A stretch of DNA of 21,108 bases from Porphyromonadaceae bacterium UBA4702. Its GTDB lineage: Bacteria > Bacteroidota > Bacteroidia > Bacteroidales > Muribaculaceae. The stretch spans positions 1 through 21,108 of the forward strand of contig DHKE01000024.1 of the NCBI GenBank assembly GCA_002404675.1, read 5' to 3'. Positions 7,665 to 14,367 of the stretch are shown piece after piece. The position numbers and the translations under genes are program-made. Position 1 is the stretch's first letter. The number at the start of each line of letters is the position of its first letter. Below the pieces are notes generated by a model. It was not told the DNA's origin. It did no database searches and worked only from the letters and a program-made list of their open reading frames with translations.

Positions 7665-10655
7665 TTATCGCTTGATGTACTTGCGGCCGGCGATGATGTA
7701 GATGCCGGGGGCAAGGTCGCGGATGTCTGCCGCTGTTGCGTTGCGCTTCACGACTATGCCTTGCAGCGAGTAGATGTCTGCGCAGGCAACCGCGTCGAGG
7801 AGTATGTCTGCCACGCCGGCGAGGTCGCCGGTCAGGTGGCATACGCCGTCCTTAATGCCGAGTGCGGGGAGTGTCACCGTGCCTCCCTTGGCGGGTATGG
7901 TTATGACTGTACCGTCAGAAAGGGCGATGTATGCGCCTCCGGCCTCGTCGGCAATGCCGGCAACGTGGAGCGTCAGCTGCTCGTCAGAGCTTACATAATA
8001 TGGTGCGTATACCTTGTTGTCCTCGGGGTTGACAGCAAGGCCGGACGTCACTTGAATGCCTTCGCCAACAACGATATTCCAAGAGGGGATGTGGAACGAG
8101 TCCCACCCGGCTGTGCGCTTGTAGAGGTTGGCAGTGCCTTCGGGAAGTTCGATGCGAGTGTTTTCGCTGCCCTCCTTTGAGAAAGCGTCCACACCGAGGG
8201 TCGGCGGCACAGTAGCGTCGATGCTGAGTGACTGCAGACTGCTCGCGCCGTAGAAAGCGCCATCGCCGATTTTCTCGATTGTGGAGGGGAGTGAAACTGA
8301 CGTAATTTTGTCGGAGTGCGTGAAGGCAGAACCGGTCAGCGATTTCACCTTGTAGCCGTTGATTTCAGAGGGAACTGTCACGTCTCCCATATAGTAGCCG
8401 TTGCGCGGCTGAGCCAGCTCTGCAGTCTTCTCCTGCTCGGAAACGATGTTGTACGCCAGTTCGCTGTTCTCGCCGTAACGGTAAATGTAAATGTGGTATG
8501 GCTGGCAAACGAATTTGCCGTCTATAGCCAATGCGATATAATACTCGCCCGGTTCGAGGTCAAAGTTGTCTATCGAGAACATTCCTGACACATTATATTG
8601 TGTCGGTATGCGTACCGTATTTGAAGTATAAGATGTCAACCGGTTCAGGTCGCGATCCATTACCACCATTTCAAGGGCGACATCCAGCACATCGTTTGTC
8701 TGGTTGCGCATTGTAAGCGTCATGTTCTCCTCCTCACCAAGATGATATGAGTAAGGAGAGATGCTCACGACACTGATTTTGCTGCTGTCAAGGTCGAAAT
8801 CGAAAGTGGGATTGACGGTAAACACGACCTTGCCGGAGACTTCTGTGTCTTTGTCGGCGACAAATGGTTCGAACGTGTATCGTCCTTCGGGAACGGGAAT
8901 ATATATATACAATTCAACTTCCTTGGAACTGTGAGCCGGGATAACGGCATTGACCGCCTTCGTAGATGCAGAGCGCGAGTTGTCGATGCCCTTGATTGTC
9001 CCCTTGATATTGCCGCTCCAATCCTTGTCAGACACGTTTGCAACAGTAAGGCGGAAGGTCGTGTAACGCCTGCGGAATGACCAGTCCACGCCCTTGATGT
9101 CAGTAGCTATCAATTTCGCACCGCTTGTCCCAACGGAGGGGTTTTCGTATTCGATGACACCGTTTTCCACTTTTGCGGATATATACTGTGCATCAGTGGT
9201 AGGTATCATTATGCGCGACACCTCACCTGTAGAGGCATTGGTGGTCACAGGATACACCATATACTCGCCGTCAGGCAGAGACGGTGCCTCAAACGGCACT
9301 TCACGGCTGCCGTAGTACGGGTCAAATGTATATTCCTCTGACTGAACATACACAATGTCTTGTGGGTCATACAGATTTTCAAACGCCACACCGAGCTTGC
9401 CTGACTGTGTCATGCCGAGGGGATTGTAATACATGCCTCCCTTTTGAGTTCTCAAGACACTGTAAACTGTTGACTCATCGGTGGTAATCTCTGCATATTC
9501 AAATCCCCATTCTGAAACGAGCATCGACTGGGGCTTGGTGTCTGCCTGTCCGGCAGGTGTCATGCCGGTAATAATCGACTGGTTGGAATTGTAGCCGCCG
9601 TCAAAGCTGCCGGCGCCTCCGGAAGCGGGATTGAGGGCATAGAGGAGGAAGAAGCCGTCCTGATAGCCGCCCCAGCCCCAGTTGAGGTGGAAGTAACCGT
9701 TGCCCTGATAGCCGTCCACTACGAAGCAGTGACCGCCGCCAACAGCGGCGCCACACATTATGACAGGGCGGTTTGCGGCAATCTCATCATACACCTTCTT
9801 ATCCCATTCGCCGGCAGTCATATAGTCGCGGAACTCAAGTTTCAGGCCGGGGTTGTAGTTGAAATGGTTGATAAGGGCATATTGTATTTTCTGGTCAGTA
9901 GTACCGCTGCCCGACGTAGAATACTTCATGTCAGTAGCCAGACCGCAATGACGCATCAGGACAGCCACAGCGGATGCATTCACACTTTTGTCGCCGGAAG
10001 AGTACCGGTCCAGCATACGGTCGTATCGGTACGGGACTTTCGAGAGATCGACCCCCCCCGCCTCGCCGACGCCACGCTCTGGCCACTCCATATATCGGAT
10101 AACCTGCGCCATGGCTGTTGCGACACAGCCGGTATATGTTGTCGCTCCCGACTCGTCTTTGGGACATAAGTTATTGTATGGGCTGCTCTGGTCCCAGGTC
10201 GAAGTCATAAGCTGGTCTACAGGTTCAAAATTATCCTCTTTGACAATTACTCTCGCGCCCTTGCCCGTGCGGTAGAAATACTCGATTTCGCGCTTGTAGC
10301 CGTCGAGCCACCACTGCATATTGTCCGGGATGTTATCGGCATCGAAACTGCCGGTTGTGGTATATCCCAGCACCTGCGGCAGAGCGTCATCACCGCTGAC
10401 GATGGTGAAGCCAGCATTACCGGCATTGTTGAATACATAATAGAGCGTCTCGTCCATTGCCTTTGGAGCGTAGACAGCTCTTGCGATCACTTTGGCAGGA
10501 GCCTTGCGGTACTTGCTTGTGGTGCTCTGGACAAAGCGCGAGGCTGCTGCGGCAGCCTGCTTCTCGCTGATGCGTTCAGCCATAGCCGGGAAAACGGCGG
10601 CTGAAACCACTGTAACAGCGAGCAGTCGCAATGTCCAATGTGTTTTTTTTGACAT
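7665..10655 (-). CDS. Secreted C10 (streptopain-like) cysteine protease with LRR and C-terminal sorting-type region
   Basis: A 996-residue multidomain secreted protein. Signal peptide 1-26 (cleavage after AMA), an inhibitory propeptide about 28-145, then a C10 papain-like domain with nucleophile Cys177 in TGCVATAMAQ, His309 in GGGHCFVVDGY and the NWGWGG segment at 325-330. Residues about 370-725 look like beta-sandwich, Ig-like modules. A short BspA-type leucine-rich stretch follows (about 765-855). The C-terminus has the ADIYSLQG ... LAPGIYII pattern (959-988), resembling type 9-like sorting tails of Bacteroidales. It likely acts on host or dietary proteins outside the cell; that is inference. 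Oddities: an A8 run at codons 2-5 and a G8 run at codons 199-202 on the coding strand. It is a single-gene unit between a terminator and its own -7 box. Confidence 0.92.
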   Translation of the reverse strand: MSKKTHWTLRLLAVTVVSAAVFPAMAERISEKQAAAAASRFVQSTTSKYRKAPAKVIARAVYAPKAMDETLYYVFNNAGNAGFTIVSGDDALPQVLGYTTTGSFDADNIPDNMQWWLDGYKREIEYFYRTGKGARVIVKEDNFEPVDQLMTSTWDQSSPYNNLCPKDESGATTYTGCVATAMAQVIRYMEWPERGVGEAGGVDLSKVPYRYDRMLDRYSSGDKSVNASAVAVLMRHCGLATDMKYSTSGSGTTDQKIQYALINHFNYNPGLKLEFRDYMTAGEWDKKVYDEIAANRPVIMCGAAVGGGHCFVVDGYQGNGYFHLNWGWGGYQDGFFLLYALNPASGGAGSFDGGYNSNQSIITGMTPAGQADTKPQSMLVSEWGFEYAEITTDESTVYSVLRTQKGGMYYNPLGMTQSGKLGVAFENLYDPQDIVYVQSEEYTFDPYYGSREVPFEAPSLPDGEYMVYPVTTNASTGEVSRIMIPTTDAQYISAKVENGVIEYENPSVGTSGAKLIATDIKGVDWSFRRRYTTFRLTVANVSDKDWSGNIKGTIKGIDNSRSASTKAVNAVIPAHSSKEVELYIYIPVPEGRYTFEPFVADKDTEVSGKVVFTVNPTFDFDLDSSKISVVSISPYSYHLGEEENMTLTMRNQTNDVLDVALEMVVMDRDLNRLTSYTSNTVRIPTQYNVSGMFSIDNFDLEPGEYYIALAIDGKFVCQPYHIYIYRYGENSELAYNIVSEQEKTAELAQPRNGYYMGDVTVPSEINGYKVKSLTGSAFTHSDKITSVSLPSTIEKIGDGAFYGASSLQSLSIDATVPPTLGVDAFSKEGSENTRIELPEGTANLYKRTAGWDSFHIPSWNIVVGEGIQVTSGLAVNPEDNKVYAPYYVSSDEQLTLHVAGIADEAGGAYIALSDGTVITIPAKGGTVTLPALGIKDGVCHLTGDLAGVADILLDAVACADIYSLQGIVVKRNATAADIRDLAPGIYIIAGRKYIKR
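10052..10059 (-). repeat. G8 homopolymer tract inside the protease gene
   Basis: Eight consecutive C on the plus strand (G8 on the coding strand) cover codons 199-202 (Ala-Gly-Gly-Val), between catalytic Cys177 and His309. Gain or loss of one base would shift the frame and remove the active-site His. The present length keeps the gene open. Confidence 0.9.
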
Positions 10656-10697
10656 AGTTTCTTCTATTGTGTACTGATTAGTATTGCGATTGGGTTA

Positions 10698-10715
10698 GTC
10701 GCATTTCGAAGCGAC
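10698..10715 (-). other. Small hairpin in the protease mRNA leader
   Basis: GTCGC (10698-10702) and GCGAC (10711-10715) form a 5-bp stem around an 8-nt loop. It lies a few nucleotides downstream of the expected transcription start, so it would cap the 5' end of a leader of about 65 nt. The function, if any, is unknown. Confidence 0.35.
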
Positions 10716-10725
10716 ATATCGGATG

Positions 10726-10733
10726 CAAATGTA
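10726..10733 (-). promoter_or_regulatory. Protease promoter, -7 element
   Basis: The minus strand reads TACATTTG, matching TAnnTTTG. The expected start is about 10719, leaving a leader near 64 nt. No -33 TTG is seen at 19-21 nt spacing. Confidence 0.5.
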
Positions 10734-10792
10734 GGGATTTTTTCTGGCATTTCGCACCTCGACACATTGAAAATCCGCTGATTTCACCTGAA

Positions 10793-10854
10793 TTTGCACT
10801 TTACGTGCAAAACGAGCCGGCAAACCCCATGCCATACACATTTTGGGTAAATGT
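10793..10854 (-). other. prs 3' untranslated region with two hairpins
   Basis: Two dyads follow the prs stop codon: ACATTT/AAATGT (10838-10843 with 10849-10854) and TTTGCAC/GTGCAAA (10793-10799 with 10805-10811). Neither is followed by a convincing T run on the minus strand, so a role in 3'-end formation or mRNA stability is possible but unproved. The rest of 10656-10858 holds the protease leader and promoter; I see no gene there. Confidence 0.35.
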
Positions 10855-10858
10855 CAGA

Positions 10859-11809
10859 TTACTTGAACAGGTACTGTGACGAGATGGACTGGTTGTTGTG
10901 GATGCGGCGGATGGTGTCAGCAAACAGCTTTGCCACGGGAAGCATCACGGTCTTGGAGTCAACATGGTTGTCCTGATAGGGTATCGAGTCGGAGAAGATC
11001 ATTTCTGTAAGCCCTGATGCGTATACGCGCTCTGTTGCGGGGTCGCTCATCACAGGGTGGCTTGCGAGCGCACGCACGCTTGTCGCACCGAATGACAGAA
11101 GCAGGTCGGCAGCCTTGGTAATTGTGCCGGCTGTATCGACAATGTCGTCAACGAGGATGACATTCTTGCCCTTCACATCGCCGATCACGGTCATCTTCTC
11201 GACCACGTTGGCTTTCGCACGCTGCTTATGGCAGAGCACGAGAGGCACGTCGAAATATTTCGCGTATGAGTGAGCTCTCTTTGCACCGCCCACGTCAGGC
11301 GAGGCAATCACCATATCCTTGAGGTGCAGTCCCTCAATATAGGGAATGAAGATGGACGAAGCATACAGATGGTCCACGGGTACATCGAAGAAGCCCTGTA
11401 TCTGGTCTGCATGCAAGTCCATTGTTATGAGGCGGTCGATGCCGGCGACGCTAAGCAAGTCAGCCACAAGTTTGGCAGCGATTGACACACGGGGTTTGTC
11501 CTTGCGGTCCTGGCGAGCCCAGCCAAAATACGGGATAACAGCGACAATGGTTGCGGCCGAGGCGCGTTTGGCAGCGTCAATCATCAGCAGAAGCTCCATC
11601 AGGTTGTCGCAGTTTGGGAATGTAGACTGCACCAGATACACTTCCGAGCCACGGATTGACTCCTCGAAGAACACTTCAAACTCTCCATCGGCAAAACGCT
11701 CGATCTTCATCTTGCCGAGCTCGATGCCGAGTTCTTTGCAGATTGACTCGCCGAGGTAATGGCTCTTAGTCCCGGCGAACACTTTGATAGGTGGTAGAGA
11801 ATTACTCAT
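10859..11809 (-). CDS. prs: Ribose-phosphate pyrophosphokinase (PRPP synthetase)
   Basis: Prs makes phosphoribosyl pyrophosphate from ribose 5-phosphate and ATP, feeding purine, pyrimidine, histidine, tryptophan and NAD synthesis. The 316-residue length is typical. Visible motifs: the N-terminal RFADGEFEV region (38-46), the ATP-binding and flexible-loop segment YFGWARQDRKDKPR (94-107), DLHADQIQGFFD (131-142), SPDVGG (170-175) and the PRPP-binding loop VILVDDIVDTAGT (217-229). The ATG at 11809 lies about 15 nt behind the start predicted from the -7 box at 11830-11837. It is divergent from the tRNA gene, with a perfect palindrome at its promoter (11860-11873), a possible operator. It appears monocistronic. 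Confidence 0.97.
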   Translation of the reverse strand: MSNSLPPIKVFAGTKSHYLGESICKELGIELGKMKIERFADGEFEVFFEESIRGSEVYLVQSTFPNCDNLMELLLMIDAAKRASAATIVAVIPYFGWARQDRKDKPRVSIAAKLVADLLSVAGIDRLITMDLHADQIQGFFDVPVDHLYASSIFIPYIEGLHLKDMVIASPDVGGAKRAHSYAKYFDVPLVLCHKQRAKANVVEKMTVIGDVKGKNVILVDDIVDTAGTITKAADLLLSFGATSVRALASHPVMSDPATERVYASGLTEMIFSDSIPYQDNHVDSKTVMLPVAKLFADTIRRIHNNQSISSQYLFK

Positions 11810-11829
11810 GGGGTACTAGAATTATATCG

Positions 11830-11862
11830 CAAAGTTACAAGAAATATCCCGAATAAGGGCAA
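11830..11862 (-). promoter_or_regulatory. prs promoter
   Basis: The minus strand has TAACTTTG (11837-11830), a full -7 match, with TTG at 11862-11860 as a -33 candidate after 22 nt, slightly longer than the usual 19-21. The -33 TTG forms one end of a 14-bp palindrome. Confidence 0.55.
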
Positions 11863-11873
11863 CCTCGAGGTTG
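11860..11873. promoter_or_regulatory. 14-bp perfect palindrome at the prs promoter, candidate operator
   Basis: CAACCTCGAGGTTG reads the same on both strands. It overlaps the -33 position of the prs promoter. Next to it, sharing TTG, is a second dyad, TTGTA (11871-11875) with TACAA (11884-11888). The placement suits a dimeric repressor or activator. No regulator is identified; it does not resemble the E. coli PurR box. Confidence 0.4.
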
Positions 11874-12003
11874 TAAGTTTGTCTACAATAGTTAAATCTT
11901 GTCCCTGACATTCATTCTCGGGTTTTTCTATTCGATAATCATTTGATACATAACCTCTTGACACAGCATGGACAGATTTGCTTGATTTTTTTGGCCTGAA
12001 AAC

Positions 12004-12034
12004 TTGCACAGTCCCCGGAAACGTTGTAATTTTG
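12004..12034 (+). promoter_or_regulatory. tRNA gene promoter
   Basis: TTG at 12004-12006 (-33) is followed after 20 nt by TAATTTTG at 12027-12034 (-7). The predicted start near 12040 lies about 26 nt before the mature tRNA 5' end, leaving a short leader for RNase P. Within the rest of 11810-12065 I see only the prs promoter and its dyads. Confidence 0.7.
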
Positions 12035-12065
12035 CATCGCATTTCCGAGGAGATGCACCACGAAA

Positions 12066-12139
12066 GGCGGGATAGCTCAGTCGGTTAGAGCGTCGGATTC
12101 ATAACCCGGAGGTCCCGAGTTCAATTCTCGGTCCCGCTA
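12066..12139 (+). tRNA. tRNA with CAT anticodon (elongator tRNA-Met most likely)
   Basis: A full cloverleaf can be drawn. Acceptor GGCGGGA (12066-12072) pairs with TCCCGCT (12132-12138), with a G-U pair at the end. U8-A9 follow, then D stem GCTC/GAGC, anticodon loop TTCATAA with CAT at 12100-12102, T stem CCGAG/CTCGG with loop TTCAATT, and discriminator A12139. CCA is not encoded (ACA instead), so it must be added after transcription. The anticodon stem has an A-C mismatch at 31-39 (12097, 12105). G1-U72 argues against an initiator tRNA, which has a mismatched C1-A72 type end. A tRNA-Ile2 read by lysidine modification cannot be excluded by anticodon alone. Confidence 0.9.
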
Positions 12140-12142
12140 CAG

Positions 12143-12173
12143 AAAGGCTTCCCAAAATTGGGAGGCCTTTTTC
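12143..12173 (+). terminator. Intrinsic terminator after the tRNA
   Basis: AAAGGCTTCCCAA and TTGGGAGGCCTTT form a nearly perfect stem with one T-G wobble (12143-12170) and an AATT tip, followed by TTTTTC. It begins only a few nucleotides after the tRNA, so the tRNA is probably a single-gene transcript. Confidence 0.88.
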
Positions 12174-12211
12174 TATGTGCCACATTTGTGTAACTCTTAA
12201 TTCTTCAGGGT

Positions 12212-12895
12212 ATGCCGTCGATGTATGAGCAGATTATGGGGTTTCCCCTATTCAAGGGCATCAGCAAGGATCATGTGTCTATGATACTTGCGAAAGCCAA
12301 CATTACTTTCAACAACTATAAGACAGGCGAAATAGTGGCGAATTGCGGAAGCGAGTGCGACCACATCGGTTTCATTGCCCGCGGAAGCCTGAGATGCGCA
12401 TATTCCTCACCCAAAGGCGATGTGAAAATCACGTACACCCTCTCGACAGGCGACATGATTGGCGCGGACGCCCTGTTCGGCATTGACCGCACATTCCCTA
12501 TCGACATCAAGGCGTTGGCGACTACGAGCATCCTCACCTTCGCCAAGGACGAATACATGAACCTGCTCCGCGAGGACGAGATATTCCTGATGAACTATCT
12601 GAACCATATATCCCTGCGCAGCCAGTGCGGACGCATTGCCGTCGGCAATTACGAGGCTCACGGCGTAGCGGGACTGATAGCCCGCTGGCTGTTGACAATG
12701 ACAGGCCAGCGTTGCAAAGACATTAATTTCGAGATAGCCCCCTCATTAATGGAGATCCTGCCGCCGGCATATACAGATTCTTCATCCGGCGACCTGCAGT
12801 TCCTCGCTGAAAAGGGCGTAATCGCGGTTTACGGCGACCGTATTGAGGTGCCTGACAGGCGAGAATACCTCGATTTTGTTGACACTGCTGAATAA
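12212..12895 (+). CDS. Crp/Fnr-family transcriptional regulator (cyclic nucleotide-binding domain)
   Basis: A 227-residue protein with an N-terminal cyclic-nucleotide-binding-like beta barrel (about 10-125). FPLFKGIS (11-18), the KTGEIVANCGSECDHIGFIARGSLRC stretch (about 37-62) and a GDMIGADALFG turn (about 79-89) are typical of Bacteroidetes Crp/Fnr paralogues. A long dimerisation helix and a winged-helix C-terminus (about 150-222) follow. The usual recognition-helix pattern with Ser-Arg-x-x-Val-Ser-Arg is replaced by a divergent PPAYTDSSSGDLQFL, although the wing (GVIAVYGDRIEV) is kept. There is no Fnr-type cysteine cluster. The ligand is unknown, and binding of cAMP should not be assumed. 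The gene stands alone between the tRNA terminator and the transporter promoter; I found no full TAnnTTTG box for it. Confidence 0.85.
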   Translation: MPSMYEQIMGFPLFKGISKDHVSMILAKANITFNNYKTGEIVANCGSECDHIGFIARGSLRCAYSSPKGDVKITYTLSTGDMIGADALFGIDRTFPIDIKALATTSILTFAKDEYMNLLREDEIFLMNYLNHISLRSQCGRIAVGNYEAHGVAGLIARWLLTMTGQRCKDINFEIAPSLMEILPPAYTDSSSGDLQFLAEKGVIAVYGDRIEVPDRREYLDFVDTAE

Positions 12896-12933
12896 ATTTG
12901 CTGCCTGGCATACCTTTATTGCCGGAAAATAAC

Positions 12934-12941
12934 TAACTTTG
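12934..12941 (+). promoter_or_regulatory. Promoter -7 element for the transporter-rsmE-kdsA operon
   Basis: TAACTTTG matches TAnnTTTG exactly. Transcription should start near 12946-12948, right at the base of the leader hairpin, giving a leader of about 70 nt. A -33 element at normal spacing is not clear. Confidence 0.55.
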
Positions 12942-12947
12942 TCCGTA

Positions 12948-13015
12948 GGATAACAGGCGTCAGCCCTATCGGGAGCATTGTCCTGTTGTCTGCTTCATTA
13001 AAGATAAACAGACAG
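12948..13015 (+). promoter_or_regulatory. Structured leader with two competing hairpins, possible cis-regulatory RNA
   Basis: GATAACAGG (12949-12957) pairs with CCTGTTGTC (12982-12990), with one wobble, enclosing a small CCC/GGG hairpin (12964-12966 with 12971-12973). Alternatively TGTCTG (12987-12992) pairs with CAGACA (13009-13014), the segment directly before the ATG at 13017. The two pairings share bases 12987-12990 and so exclude each other. That layout is typical of leader switches, but it matches no riboswitch class I recognise. Confidence 0.4.
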
Positions 13016-13016
13016 T

Positions 13017-14336
13017 ATGAACGGAATTAAGGTAAGACTTTCAGCTCTCAATTTCCTGCAGTTCGCAGTCTGGGGAGCATACCTGACATCTATGGGCAAC
13101 TACCTCGGACGGGCCGGGATGGGTGCTGACATTTCATGGTATTATACTATCCAAGGCCTCGTCTCCATATTTATGCCCGCCCTCATGGGCATGATAGCCG
13201 ACAGATTTGTACAGCCACAGCGGCTGTTAGGCTACTGCCACCTGCTGGCAGGCCTCGGAATGTTCGGGCTGTTCTTCATGGGCAGCGAGAGCGCAACGCC
13301 TGATCCTGTATTGTTCATGACCATCTACACGTTTAGCGTTGCATTCTATATGCCTACGCTTGCATTGTCAAACACGGCGGCATTTGCTATCCTGAAAAAC
13401 AAAGGAATGGATACGGTCAAGGATTTCCCGCCCATTCGTGTTTTCGGCACAGTAGGCTTCATCCTGATGATGTGGTTCGTCAACTGCGCCTCCATTGAAG
13501 ACAACTGCTTCACGTTCATGCTCGGAAACAGCGACAACAAGTTCCAGTACACTCACTACCAGTTCCTCATGTCCGGGCTGATGAGCCTGCTGCTGTTCGC
13601 CTATTGCTTCACGCTGCCGGCCTGCCCCCTCGTCAAGAAGGTTTCGCAGTCGTTCTCACAGGCCATCGGGCTTGATGCATTCAAGCTGTTCAAGAGCCGT
13701 CAGATGGCGATGTTCTTCATATTCTCGGCACTGCTGGGCATGTCGCTGCAAGTTACGAACAGTTATGCAACACCGTTCATCACCAGCTTCAAAGGCGACC
13801 CGGCAATGGTAGACACATTTGCCGCCAATAATGCGACATTGCTTGTTTCCTTATCGCAGGTTGCCGAGGCTTTGTGCATATTGCTCATACCCTTCTTCCT
13901 CAAGAAATACGGCATCAAGATAGTCATGCTGATTGCGATGGTGGCATGGGTGCTCCGCTTCGGGTTCTTCGGCCTCGGCAACCCGGCCTTCCCTGGCGTG
14001 ACACTGTTCATACTCTCCTGCATAGTATATGGCGTGGCTTTCGACTTCTTCAACGTCTCCGGCGGTCTGTTCGTTGACCAGAAATGCAGCCCTGATGTCC
14101 GCGCTTCGGCACAGGGTCTGTTCATGCTGATGACCAACGGCCTTGGCGCAAGCGTCGGCACATTGCTGGCCGGCGAAGTCGTAAACCACTTCTGCAAGTG
14201 GGAAGGCGGCTTCCTGCTCGGCGACTGGCAGACCTGCTGGTTCATATTTGCCGGCTATGCACTGATTGTGGCGGTGCTGTTCTTGCTGCTCTTCAAGGAA
14301 CACAAGCACCACAACATAGAGCTCGACAATAAATAA
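13017..14336 (+). CDS. MFS nucleoside/H+ symporter-like transporter
   Basis: A 439-residue polytopic protein with about twelve hydrophobic helices, of the NupG/XapB-like nucleoside:proton symporter family, which imports nucleosides across the inner membrane. The N-terminal segment LSALNFLQFAVWGAYLTSMG (8-27) is characteristic of this family in Bacteroidetes. A loop with PPIRVFGTVGFI follows around residue 140, and FFNVSGGLFVDQ with ARASAQGLFMLMTNG-like conserved turns lies near 345-375 (the actual residues read VRASAQGLF). Length is normal and no truncation is seen. It is the first gene of a plus-strand run reaching dus; rsmE follows after 31 nt. Its leader can form alternative hairpins. The substrate assignment is by family only. 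Confidence 0.88.
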   Translation: MNGIKVRLSALNFLQFAVWGAYLTSMGNYLGRAGMGADISWYYTIQGLVSIFMPALMGMIADRFVQPQRLLGYCHLLAGLGMFGLFFMGSESATPDPVLFMTIYTFSVAFYMPTLALSNTAAFAILKNKGMDTVKDFPPIRVFGTVGFILMMWFVNCASIEDNCFTFMLGNSDNKFQYTHYQFLMSGLMSLLLFAYCFTLPACPLVKKVSQSFSQAIGLDAFKLFKSRQMAMFFIFSALLGMSLQVTNSYATPFITSFKGDPAMVDTFAANNATLLVSLSQVAEALCILLIPFFLKKYGIKIVMLIAMVAWVLRFGFFGLGNPAFPGVTLFILSCIVYGVAFDFFNVSGGLFVDQKCSPDVRASAQGLFMLMTNGLGASVGTLLAGEVVNHFCKWEGGFLLGDWQTCWFIFAGYALIVAVLFLLLFKEHKHHNIELDNK

Positions 14337-14367
14337 ACCTCGCGCCGCCGCTGCTGTCGACACATAT

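Noticed and set aside
11806..12042. Minus-strand open frame upstream of prs
   Set aside because: It covers the prs promoter, the palindrome and the tRNA promoter, has no recognisable domain, and its composition is that of intergenic DNA.
12904..12924. Possible terminator after the Crp/Fnr-type gene
   Set aside because: A 6-bp stem with a 9-nt loop can be drawn, but it is followed by AAAATAAC rather than T residues on the plus strand.
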